22,611 nt of DNA from Halanaerobiaceae bacterium (GTDB lineage Bacteria; Bacillota; Halanaerobiia; Halanaerobiales; Halarsenatibacteraceae): the NCBI GenBank assembly GCA_003554685.1, contig PWHA01000233.1, positions 1 to 22,611 on the forward strand, written 5' to 3'. The notes beneath the pieces were generated by a model. The model had not been told where the DNA came from and did not search any database. It worked only from the letters and a program-made list of their open reading frames with translations. The first letter of the stretch is position 1. The number at the start of each line of letters is the position of its first letter. The translations under genes and the position numbers were made by a program. Positions 8,989 to 16,173 of this stretch are shown here, piece after piece.

Positions 8989-9927
8989 ATGAAAAAAGTT
9001 TCAATTTTTTTAGCTTTATTTCTAGGATTGGCTCTGATTTTAAGTGGGCCTGCAGCAGCTGACCAGTTTATCTCAATCGCTACTGGTGGAACCGGTGGAG
9101 TCTATTATCCTGTTGGTGGTGGAATGGCAGAACTGATCAACCAGCATGTAGAAGGTGTTAATGCCACAGCCGAGGTAACTGGAGCTTCCACTGAAAATGT
9201 TCGTTTACTCCAGGCTGGAGAAGTAGAACTGGGTTTAGTTCAAAATGATATCACCTTTTACGCCAAAACTGGCACAGAGATGTTCGAAGATGAAGAGCTG
9301 GGAAATCTTCGGGGAGTCGCTGTTCTCTATCCTGAAATAATTCAGATTGTAACCCTGGAGGGTGCAGGAATTGATTCCGTTTACGATTTTGCAGGCAAGA
9401 CAATTGCTGTAGGTGCCCCGGGTAGCGGTACTGAAGCTAATGCCCGTCAGATAATTGAAGCACACGGCTTAACCTATGAAGATATGACTGTTGATTACCT
9501 TTCCTTTGCTGAAGCTGTAGATCAGCTGAGAGACGGTCATGTAGATGCTGCCTTCCTGACAGCCGGTATACCCACTGGAGCCCTGATGGATCTGGCCGCC
9601 ACACATGATCCCAAAATTCTCAGTATTGATGAAGATGTGGCAGCACAAATAATGGAAGATTTTCCTTTCTATACGGAGGCAGTCATACCGGGAGGCACCT
9701 ATGATGGCCTGGATGAAGATGTCTCTACAGTTACCGTACTGGCCATGATTGTAACCAGCGCTGCCCTTGATTCCGATACCGTTTATAATATGACAGCAGC
9801 AATATTTGATAATCTGGATTATCTGTATGAAATTCATGAGCGAGCCAGAGATATTACTGTGGAAGTAGCTCTGGATGGTATGCCGATTGAACTTCATCGA
9901 GGTGCTGCCCGTTACTTTGACCAGTAA
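8989..9927 (+). CDS. TAXI-family TRAP transporter solute-binding protein
   Basis: 312 aa counted from the ATG at 8989, which has AAGGAGG (8974-8980) eight bases upstream; the reading frame is open further up, to a TTG at 8947, but that codon lies at the transcription start. Residues 1-24 are a classic Sec signal peptide (MKK, hydrophobic core, PAAA-DQ cleavage site) with no lipobox cysteine, so a soluble periplasmic protein is predicted. The mature protein begins with the TAXI hallmark TGGTGGVYYPVGGG and continues with a conserved GAPGSGTEANARQI segment. It would bind an organic anion and deliver it to the membrane subunit encoded next. The ligand cannot be read from sequence; TAXI proteins as a class are poorly defined, with glutamate and dicarboxylates among known or proposed ligands. 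Confidence 0.93.
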   Translation: MKKVSIFLALFLGLALILSGPAAADQFISIATGGTGGVYYPVGGGMAELINQHVEGVNATAEVTGASTENVRLLQAGEVELGLVQNDITFYAKTGTEMFEDEELGNLRGVAVLYPEIIQIVTLEGAGIDSVYDFAGKTIAVGAPGSGTEANARQIIEAHGLTYEDMTVDYLSFAEAVDQLRDGHVDAAFLTAGIPTGALMDLAATHDPKILSIDEDVAAQIMEDFPFYTEAVIPGGTYDGLDEDVSTVTVLAMIVTSAALDSDTVYNMTAAIFDNLDYLYEIHERARDITVEVALDGMPIELHRGAARYFDQ

Positions 9928-9980
9928 TATTTAGTATTTAATAGAAATTAGATACAGGAGAAAATATTTACAATAATCCG

Positions 9981-10010
9981 GCATGGAGCCGGCATCTGCA
10001 GGCTCCATGC
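9981..10010 (+). promoter_or_regulatory. Intercistronic hairpin between TRAP binding protein and permease
   Basis: A perfect 10-bp stem, GCATGGAGCC (9981-9990) with GGCTCCATGC (10001-10010), has a 10-base loop and is followed by TTTAATTT. It sits 53 bases after the binding-protein stop and 24 bases before the permease ATG. The broken T-run suggests a partial terminator or 3' mRNA stabiliser, which would give more binding protein than permease. That role is inferred; the hairpin itself is seen directly. Confidence 0.75.
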
Positions 10011-10023
10011 TTTAATTTATTGT

Positions 10024-10031
10024 GGGGGGAT
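10024..10031 (+). promoter_or_regulatory. Start-deciding ribosome binding site of the TRAP permease
   Basis: GGGGGGAT ends three bases before the ATG at 10035. An in-frame TTG at 10020 overlaps this SD and has none of its own, so it is not the start. Confidence 0.7.
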
Positions 10032-10034
10032 AGA

Positions 10035-12131
10035 ATGGAATCGAATACTAAAAATAGAAAAACTTCTTCTCAAGCCTCCGAAACAGAGGACCTGGCCCGA
10101 GAAGTTGAAGATAAAGTACTTAAAAAAAGAAAATTGACCGGTTTCTGGGCTGTTATTGCCACCCTGGTGGCGATTGGAGTGTCAATTTTCCATTTTTATA
10201 CCAGCGGATTTGGGCTGCTGGTCTCATTTCAGCAGCGTTCACTTCATCTGGCTCTGCTAATGACTCTAGCTTTTATTATGTATCCCCTATCGAGCAGCCA
10301 TAAAGATAGAGTTCCTGTCATTGATATTTTTTTAATCGGATTAAGTCTGATAAGTACCCTGTATATGTTTTTTAATCATCATGAAATGGCCTTTCGAGCA
10401 GGAATTCCAGAGAGAATGGACCTGATTATGGGAGGAATTGCCGTTTTACTTGTTCTGGAAGCCACCAGAAGATCTATTGGGGCTCCCCTGCCGGTGATCT
10501 CATTAATATTTCTTATTTATGCCTTTATTGGCCCCCAGATGCCAGGGCCTCTGGCTCACCGAGGATTTTCCCTGCGCAGATTAATATCTCATCTCTATAT
10601 GACAACTGAGGGTATCTTTGGTATTCCCATAGGTGTTTCGGCCACCTTTGTTTTCATGTTTGTGCTCTTTGGATCGGTTCTGGAGCAGAGCGGAATCGGT
10701 AATTATTTGATAAAAACAGTATTTGCCGGGCTGGGACATCAGCGGGGAGGGCCGGCCAAGGCAGCTGTTGTAACCAGCGGATTAATGGGAATGATTTCCG
10801 GCAGCTCCATTGCCAATACAGTAACCACAGGTTCATTCACCATTCCTATTATGAAGGAGATGGGCTTTGAAGCTGATGTTGCTGGAGGGATTGAGGTAGC
10901 TGCCTCTACCAATGGCCAGTTTTTACCCCCGATAATGGGGGCAGCGGCCTTTATTATGATAGAATTTACCGGGATTCCCTATTATCTAATAATTCAGGCG
11001 GCATTAATTCCGGCAGTGTTAAGCTATGTAGCTATTTTTGGAATTGTCCATATTCAGGCTTTAAAAACAGGATTAAAGGGGATGGATAAGGAGGATCTGG
11101 ATCCTTTTTTCCCCACCCTTCTCCGGGGGATATATTTTTTAATACCGGTGATTGTACTGATCTGGATGCTGGTGGCTATCAGGTTAACTCCGCTGGCTTC
11201 AGCCTACTATGGCATTATTGCAGCAATAATTGTCAGTCTGGCAGCCAAACTTTATATCTTTGGCTGGTGTAAAAGAAGGAATTTCACAAGAGGGGAAGTG
11301 CAGGAAAAGGATCTGCCGATTGACCCTACCCAGGAAAGTCAGGAAGGGCTTTTTAGCAGTCTGGAGGTAGGGAGGGCATTTTTAAAAGAACTGCTGTCAG
11401 CCTTTGAGGATGGAGCGAAGAATATGATCGGGATAGCTTCTGCCTGTGCCTGTGCTGGAATTATCATCGGTGTGGTTACCCTGACCGGACTGGGTTTAAG
11501 AATGTCAAGTTTAATTATTTCCTTTGCCGGAGGCAGCATATTTCTCACCCTGGTTTTTACCATGTTTGCCTCCCTGATTCTGGGGCTCGGTCTGCCAACC
11601 ACGGCTAAATATATAATAGTAGCCACTTTGATTGCCCCTGCCCTTACCAGGCTGGGGATACCTGTGATTGCAGCTCATTTATTCATTCTCTATTTTGGTG
11701 TGCTGGCCGATGATACTCCTCCGGTGGGGCTGGCAGCTTATGCAGCGGCCGGGGTGGCCAAGGGTGATCCTATCAGGACCGGCATTCTGGGTTTTAAATT
11801 TGACCTGGCTGCCTTTATTCTGCCCTTTATCTTTGTCTATTCTCCCATGATGCTGATGATAGATGTATCCTGGTATCAGCTGCTCTGGCTGATTATAACA
11901 GCCTTTATTGGCATGTATGCCTGGTCTGCCGGCATTCAAAATTTCTTTTTCATCAGGACTGCCTGGTGGGAGAGGCTGGGCCTGCTGGTTTTTGCTGTTC
12001 TCTCCACCACACCGACCTTGACCTATGATCTTATAGGCCTGTCAGGTATTATAGCTATATATGCTCTGCAGCGCAGAAAGGCAGAGCTGCCCTTTCTACC
12101 TCTCTTTATCCAGGATAGACTGGCCTCATAA
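10035..12131 (+). CDS. TRAP transporter permease, fused 4TM/12TM (DctQM-type)
   Basis: 698 aa from the ATG at 10035. It is the membrane part of a TAXI TRAP transporter in which the small DctQ-like and large DctM-like subunits are one chain, driving solute uptake with an ion gradient. After an acidic/basic cytoplasmic N tail of about 35 residues come four helices of the small-subunit module (to about residue 180), then the large module. Conserved large-subunit motifs are visible: GGPAKAAVVTSGLMGMISGS, SSIANTVTTGSF, LGLGLPTTAKYI and ADDTPPVGLAAYAAAG. A charged loop near residues 420-450 (KRRNFTRGEVQEKD) splits the transport domain. It is in one unit with the binding protein upstream. The gene converges on the amylase gene with only 48 bases between them; I see no strong terminator there. 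Confidence 0.95.
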   Translation: MESNTKNRKTSSQASETEDLAREVEDKVLKKRKLTGFWAVIATLVAIGVSIFHFYTSGFGLLVSFQQRSLHLALLMTLAFIMYPLSSSHKDRVPVIDIFLIGLSLISTLYMFFNHHEMAFRAGIPERMDLIMGGIAVLLVLEATRRSIGAPLPVISLIFLIYAFIGPQMPGPLAHRGFSLRRLISHLYMTTEGIFGIPIGVSATFVFMFVLFGSVLEQSGIGNYLIKTVFAGLGHQRGGPAKAAVVTSGLMGMISGSSIANTVTTGSFTIPIMKEMGFEADVAGGIEVAASTNGQFLPPIMGAAAFIMIEFTGIPYYLIIQAALIPAVLSYVAIFGIVHIQALKTGLKGMDKEDLDPFFPTLLRGIYFLIPVIVLIWMLVAIRLTPLASAYYGIIAAIIVSLAAKLYIFGWCKRRNFTRGEVQEKDLPIDPTQESQEGLFSSLEVGRAFLKELLSAFEDGAKNMIGIASACACAGIIIGVVTLTGLGLRMSSLIISFAGGSIFLTLVFTMFASLILGLGLPTTAKYIIVATLIAPALTRLGIPVIAAHLFILYFGVLADDTPPVGLAAYAAAGVAKGDPIRTGILGFKFDLAAFILPFIFVYSPMMLMIDVSWYQLLWLIITAFIGMYAWSAGIQNFFFIRTAWWERLGLLVFAVLSTTPTLTYDLIGLSGIIAIYALQRRKAELPFLPLFIQDRLAS

Positions 12132-12179
12132 CTAAACAGGTTTATTATTTAAGCGAAACGCCCTGGTGAAAACATTTTT

Positions 12180-14009
12180 TTAATTATCATTTGTTCCTGT
12201 TCGTTTATCATCATTCTTTCTGAAACGATAGATAACATGTCCTGCTGCAGGTACTGTTATTGTTACAGCTGTATTGTTATCAGGAGCATCATGAACTTCG
12301 ACTTCTGCTGCAGTTTGTTTGTCATCGGAGGAATAGAGACGATAAAAAATGTCGCCGGATTTATGAAGGTCGCTGTCAACCATTGCTTTGATTTTCAGTG
12401 TTTCGTTTTGATTGCTGTTAACTGCCAGCAGGTATTCCTGCTGGCTAAAAATTCTGGACCAGGCGGTAACCCCTTGATATTCCTCTTCCGGCCCGGTTTC
12501 AGGATAGTGATAATTTTCGTCTCCCCGGGCTATTTCTCTCAGATACTGCCGGCCGGTCTGCAGGGGAAGATGTTCCTGGCGGATTTCAGCCAGCCTTGAC
12601 AGGCAGAGATAAACAGGATGTTCGGGATTGAAAAAATGTTTTTTTCTGGAACGGAAGGCACCGAATTCTCCATCGAACATGGTTTCCCGCACATATTTAT
12701 CCGAATTGCCGCTGCCATCAAAACCCTGCTCGGTTCCGTAATAGAGACAGGGTATTCCGGGAGTAAAAAGATTGATAAAAATGGCATTGGCCAGCAGGAG
12801 GGCTTTATCTTTATCGGCGGCAAAGCGGGCTTTATTTCCCTGATGAACAATCATATCATGGTCATCAAACATGGTGATGACATTATTTTGATACCATTTA
12901 TTATAGTCCTCACCTTCCAGATCATGATTTTTAAAAAAATCAAAATACTCCCGGGGGACCTGATATCCCTTGGCCAGATCTTCCATCAGGCCGGGAATGC
13001 GGTTTATACCCAGGGCAGCATCCAGCCCGGTCTTGTTCATGATATCTATGGCAAACTCAATTCCCCCGGTGATTTCTCCGATTATCTGGAAATTTTTCTT
13101 GCCGAGAAAGCGGGAAAATTCTTTGATCTCGGTGGCAAAGTATCTGGTTGCTCCTGGCTCCATATGCTTTACTGTATCAAGCCGAAATCCATCGATATCT
13201 GAGGTAGCAATCCAGTATTTATAACACTCGGTCAGGCATTTCAGGGCCCGGGAAGGCTCGAAACTGTGAAAGGGTCCTTCTCCGGTGTTTATGTTTTTTA
13301 AAGAATAAAAATCACCTTCTACATATTCAGGATAGGCATTCCAATCAGTAATATCACCCTTGCAGGTGAAGCTTTGCTTTGTAAAAATCTCCTGAGGCCA
13401 GATACCTCCCTCAGGCCAGGCTCTTTCATAATCAGGGTTATCTGGATCCAGAGTGGGTTTTCCTTTTTCATCATGAAATCCTTTAATCTCATAGGGTTCA
13501 TTCCTGTAGGGAGTTTCTTTTTGCTGATAGCTGAAGACATTACCGGAGTGGTTTAATATTATATCCAGGATGATATAAATATCTCGCTCATGAGCTTTTT
13601 CCACCAGTTCAATAAGATCATTTTCACTCCCTAGATGAGGATCTACTTTCAGGAAGTTTTGTATCCCGTAGCCATGATAGGTTTCTTCGTAGCAGACCTG
13701 TTTGAAAACAGGGCTGAGCCAGAGGGCTGTTACACCCATATTTTCCAGGTAATCCAGTTTGCTGATAATTCCCTGAATTGTTCCCCCATTCCAGCGGTCA
13801 CCATAATCCTCCCAGCGCTGTCGGGACTTTTCGTCCTGAATGGCATTTTCATAATCAATTTCCGGCCTGTAGAGCTGTTCTTCATTACCGGTAGCAAATC
13901 GATCCACCATTAAAAAATATAAAACCTGTTCCTCCCAGTTATCAGGTGAGGAATAATATTTTTTTTCTCTGATTATTTTATCCAGATTAAAATCTGCTTC
14001 TTTCTTCAT
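12180..14009 (-). CDS. Cytoplasmic GH13 alpha-amylase family glycosidase
   Basis: 609 aa from the ATG at 14009. All GH13 signatures are present: DRFATG near the N terminus, region I DIILNHSG, region II GFRLDTVKHM with nucleophile D278, region III GEITGG with acid/base E312, and region IV FDDHD with D385. The barrel fills about residues 25-510, followed by a small beta-rich C-terminal domain (to VIYRFRKND). It should hydrolyse or transfer alpha-1,4-glucan or maltooligosaccharide bonds. There is no signal peptide, so it acts in the cytoplasm, perhaps on stored glycogen or imported maltodextrins; exact specificity cannot be called. An in-frame GTG at 14018 is embedded in the SD and is not the likely start. 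It is the only minus-strand gene here, with its own promoter. Confidence 0.92.
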   Translation of the reverse strand: MKKEADFNLDKIIREKKYYSSPDNWEEQVLYFLMVDRFATGNEEQLYRPEIDYENAIQDEKSRQRWEDYGDRWNGGTIQGIISKLDYLENMGVTALWLSPVFKQVCYEETYHGYGIQNFLKVDPHLGSENDLIELVEKAHERDIYIILDIILNHSGNVFSYQQKETPYRNEPYEIKGFHDEKGKPTLDPDNPDYERAWPEGGIWPQEIFTKQSFTCKGDITDWNAYPEYVEGDFYSLKNINTGEGPFHSFEPSRALKCLTECYKYWIATSDIDGFRLDTVKHMEPGATRYFATEIKEFSRFLGKKNFQIIGEITGGIEFAIDIMNKTGLDAALGINRIPGLMEDLAKGYQVPREYFDFFKNHDLEGEDYNKWYQNNVITMFDDHDMIVHQGNKARFAADKDKALLLANAIFINLFTPGIPCLYYGTEQGFDGSGNSDKYVRETMFDGEFGAFRSRKKHFFNPEHPVYLCLSRLAEIRQEHLPLQTGRQYLREIARGDENYHYPETGPEEEYQGVTAWSRIFSQQEYLLAVNSNQNETLKIKAMVDSDLHKSGDIFYRLYSSDDKQTAAEVEVHDAPDNNTAVTITVPAAGHVIYRFRKNDDKRTGTNDN

Positions 14010-14017
14010 CTTTAGCA

Positions 14018-14024
14018 CTCCTTT
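14018..14024 (-). promoter_or_regulatory. Start-deciding ribosome binding site of the amylase gene
   Basis: On the minus strand AAAGGAG lies 8 bases before the ATG at 14009. The in-frame GTG at 14018-14016 begins at the last base of this SD, so the ATG is the supported start. Confidence 0.7.
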
Positions 14025-14065
14025 ATGCTTTCAGGATACCCCTGATCCAGCTATTATTTTAAAGA

Positions 14066-14094
14066 ATTATAGCACAATTTTTGCTACAGCACAA
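14066..14094 (-). promoter_or_regulatory. Promoter of the amylase gene
   Basis: Read on the minus strand: TTGTGC (14094-14089), a 17-base spacer, then a perfect TATAAT (14071-14066) with an upstream TG one base away (TGCTATAAT, extended -10). The predicted start near 14059 gives a leader of about 50 bases. The -35 is weak, which the extended -10 may offset. A 7-base direct repeat, AGCACAA on the plus strand (14071-14077 and 14088-14094), brackets the spacer and could be an operator. Confidence 0.65.
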
Positions 14095-14139
14095 GATAGA
14101 CCGGTTTTCTGATTAAAATATAAGTTGTCGGCAGGTTAT

Positions 14140-14168
14140 TTAGCAGAAAGATAGAATTATAATATAAT
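14140..14168 (+). promoter_or_regulatory. Promoter of degV
   Basis: TTAGCA (14140-14145), 17 bases, then TATAAT (14163-14168); a second TATAAT overlaps five bases upstream (14158-14163). The transcript would begin near 14175, about 40 bases before the degV start. It lies back to back with the amylase promoter. Confidence 0.6.
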
Positions 14169-14214
14169 ACATTGCATCTTTTACTAAAATTTTTGATATT
14201 AGGGGGACGTAATT

Positions 14215-15066
14215 ATGGATGAAAAAATTGCTATTGTAACTGATAGCACCTGCGACCTTTCTGCAAAATTAATGGAAGAGAAAAGCATTAATTTTTTGCC
14301 TCTGAAAATTATTTATCAGGAGGGAGAATACCTGGATCGAGTTGATATCCAGCCCGGAGAAATTTATGAGCATTTTGAGCAGGAAATTCCCAGCACCTCC
14401 ATGCCTGGACCTGAAGAATTTAAAGAAATCTATCAGAAACTTGAACAAGAGGGATTTACTCACATTATTTCTATCCATATTTCATCAGGGTTGAGTGCTA
14501 CCTTTAATGTAGGGAAAATGGCTGCTGAGGAGCTAAAAAATATAGAAATTGAGGTTATTGATTCCAAGGGGCTATCCATGGCGCTGGGAAGACTGGTTTT
14601 ATACTGCAGTGACCTGATCGAACAGCAAGAGCTATCTTTTCAGGAGATTGTCAAAAAGGTTAAAGCCAAAGTAGGGGCTATCGATGTTTATTTTGTTGTT
14701 AAGACTTTAAAATATTTAAAAAAGGGCGGACGCATAGGCAAGATTACCGGAACTGTTGGGGAAATTTTGAGTATAAAGCCCATCATATCGATTGATGAAG
14801 ATGGTGTTTACTATAATTTTGATAAAGCCCGGGGACGGCGAAAATCTTTAATGCGGCTGACTGAAATAGCCAGAGATAAAATTTCTCAGGGAAAATGCTA
14901 TGTTGATGTTATGCATGCTGATGCTGAAGAAGAGGCCAGAGAGATATACAATAAATTAAGGAACCTCGATAATGTAAAAGAAACTTATTTCGGGGAAATA
15001 AGTCCGGTGATGGCAGTTCATGCCGGACCGGGATTAATAGGGGTAGCAATTACCAGAGAACAGTAA
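14215..15066 (+). CDS. DegV family fatty-acid-binding protein (FakB-like)
   Basis: 283 aa, standard length for the family. DegV/FakB proteins are cytoplasmic carriers that hold a fatty acid while the kinase FakA phosphorylates it for phospholipid synthesis. Family features are seen throughout: IVTDSTCDLS at the N terminus, STSMPGPEEF, the fatty-acid-binding HISSGLSATF segment, VVKTLKYLKKGGRIGK and a C-terminal GPGLIGVAI. SD AGGGGGA (14201-14207) lies 7 bases before the ATG. It is a single-gene unit between its own promoter and a strong terminator; no fakA is in the window. Most Firmicutes carry several paralogues, so which fatty acid this one prefers cannot be said. Confidence 0.93.
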   Translation: MDEKIAIVTDSTCDLSAKLMEEKSINFLPLKIIYQEGEYLDRVDIQPGEIYEHFEQEIPSTSMPGPEEFKEIYQKLEQEGFTHIISIHISSGLSATFNVGKMAAEELKNIEIEVIDSKGLSMALGRLVLYCSDLIEQQELSFQEIVKKVKAKVGAIDVYFVVKTLKYLKKGGRIGKITGTVGEILSIKPIISIDEDGVYYNFDKARGRRKSLMRLTEIARDKISQGKCYVDVMHADAEEEAREIYNKLRNLDNVKETYFGEISPVMAVHAGPGLIGVAITREQ

Positions 15067-15093
15067 ATATTTTCTCAGTAAGGCTTCTCATTT

Positions 15094-15123
15094 CCAGGCT
15101 GATATTTAGCCTGGTGTTTTTTT
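15094..15123 (+). terminator. Rho-independent terminator after degV
   Basis: A 7-bp perfect stem, CCAGGCT (15094-15100) with AGCCTGG (15108-15114), encloses a 7-base loop and is followed by TGTTTTTTT. It lies 27 bases after the degV stop. Between it and 15222 the DNA is AT-rich, and I found no promoter with both boxes well placed. Confidence 0.9.
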
Positions 15124-15222
15124 AATTTTGCAGGAATATTATGTAATAAAAAGAATATATAACAAATACATGATGAAAATTAGTGGCTCAATTTAATAAA
15201 CGGTTGAAGGGGAAGGCTTTTT

Positions 15223-16134
15223 ATGGCAAAGGAAGTAATTTTTAAAAAACAGAAAACTGGTCTGCTGTTCTTAGCTTTTTTGATTCTAACTCTTCTTATA
15301 ATTCAACTTTTATTCCCCCTGAATCATATTGAAATTTTTGAAATTCACTTTATCGATGTTGATCAAGGTGATGCAATTTTACTGCGCGACCCTGGCGGTT
15401 ATGATATTCTTATAGATGGTGGGTTGCCCCAGCAGGAGCAGAATTATAAGCTCAATCGTTATTTAAAATCAGCTGGAATTAGAAATCTTTCAGCTGTTTT
15501 TCTCACCCATCCTCATCTTGATCATTATGGCGGTTTAATTCAGGTCCTGGAAGAATTTCCTGTTTTTTATTTTTTTACTACCGGAGTTGAAAGCAGGGCG
15601 AAAAGTTACTTAAAATTTCTCGAGATTATTGAATATCTTGGAATTGATTATCGGACAGTTCATCGGGGAGATATGATCAGGATTGGTGAGGTAATAATTG
15701 ATGTCTTACACCCCAGAGAGGAATTTCTGGTGGGAAGCTTAAATAATTTATCGCTGGTTTTCGAAGTTGAATTACAGGGGTTAAAAATTCTTTTAACCGG
15801 AGATATTGAAGGCGAAACTGAAGCAGAACTGGTTAGACAGAATATGCTGAATCGGGTGGATATTTTAAAGGTTGCCCATCACGGCAGTGCTACTTCCAGC
15901 AATGCAGATTTTCTTAAAATTGTTGATCCCTCTGTGGCAGTGATTCAGGCAGGTAAAAATAATATTTTCCATCCCGCTCCTGAAGTAATTGCCAGACTGG
16001 AAGACAGAGATATTCAGGTTTTCAGAACTGATAAAGACGGTGATGTAGTTTTTGGCTGGAACGGCAGCAAACTTTATCTTCTGGAGGGAGGTATTTCAGG
16101 TTTTATCAGGAAATTATATAAAAGAGCAATATAA
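15223..16134 (+). CDS. Membrane-anchored ComEC-like metallo-beta-lactamase fold hydrolase
   Basis: 303 aa. A basic N terminus and one hydrophobic helix (about residues 12-31) anchor it in the membrane with the enzyme domain outside. The rest matches the C-terminal metallo-beta-lactamase domain of the DNA-uptake protein ComEC: HFIDVDQGDAILL, then HPHLDHYGG (H96, H98, D100, H101), LTGDIEGE (D194) and VAHHGSATSSN (H219, H220), which are the expected metal ligands. No ComEC channel helices are present. Stand-alone proteins of this kind are suspected extracellular nucleases or phosphodiesterases, but few are tested. SD AAGGGGAAGG (15207-15216) supports the ATG. The polA start follows 39 bases later with no terminator, so the two may share a transcript. 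Confidence 0.88.
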   Translation: MAKEVIFKKQKTGLLFLAFLILTLLIIQLLFPLNHIEIFEIHFIDVDQGDAILLRDPGGYDILIDGGLPQQEQNYKLNRYLKSAGIRNLSAVFLTHPHLDHYGGLIQVLEEFPVFYFFTTGVESRAKSYLKFLEIIEYLGIDYRTVHRGDMIRIGEVIIDVLHPREEFLVGSLNNLSLVFEVELQGLKILLTGDIEGETEAELVRQNMLNRVDILKVAHHGSATSSNADFLKIVDPSVAVIQAGKNNIFHPAPEVIARLEDRDIQVFRTDKDGDVVFGWNGSKLYLLEGGISGFIRKLYKRAI

Positions 16135-16173
16135 AATTAAATATTACTGAATATATTAAGGAGCTGGTATTGA

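Noticed and set aside
12132..12179. Bidirectional terminator between the permease and amylase genes
   Set aside because: There is a T-run (plus strand) but only a 3-bp GCG/CGC stem nearby; not enough to call.
12618..13202. 194-codon open frame on the plus strand opposite the amylase gene
   Set aside because: The minus strand carries all GH13 catalytic motifs here; the plus-strand translation has no recognisable domain and no SD.
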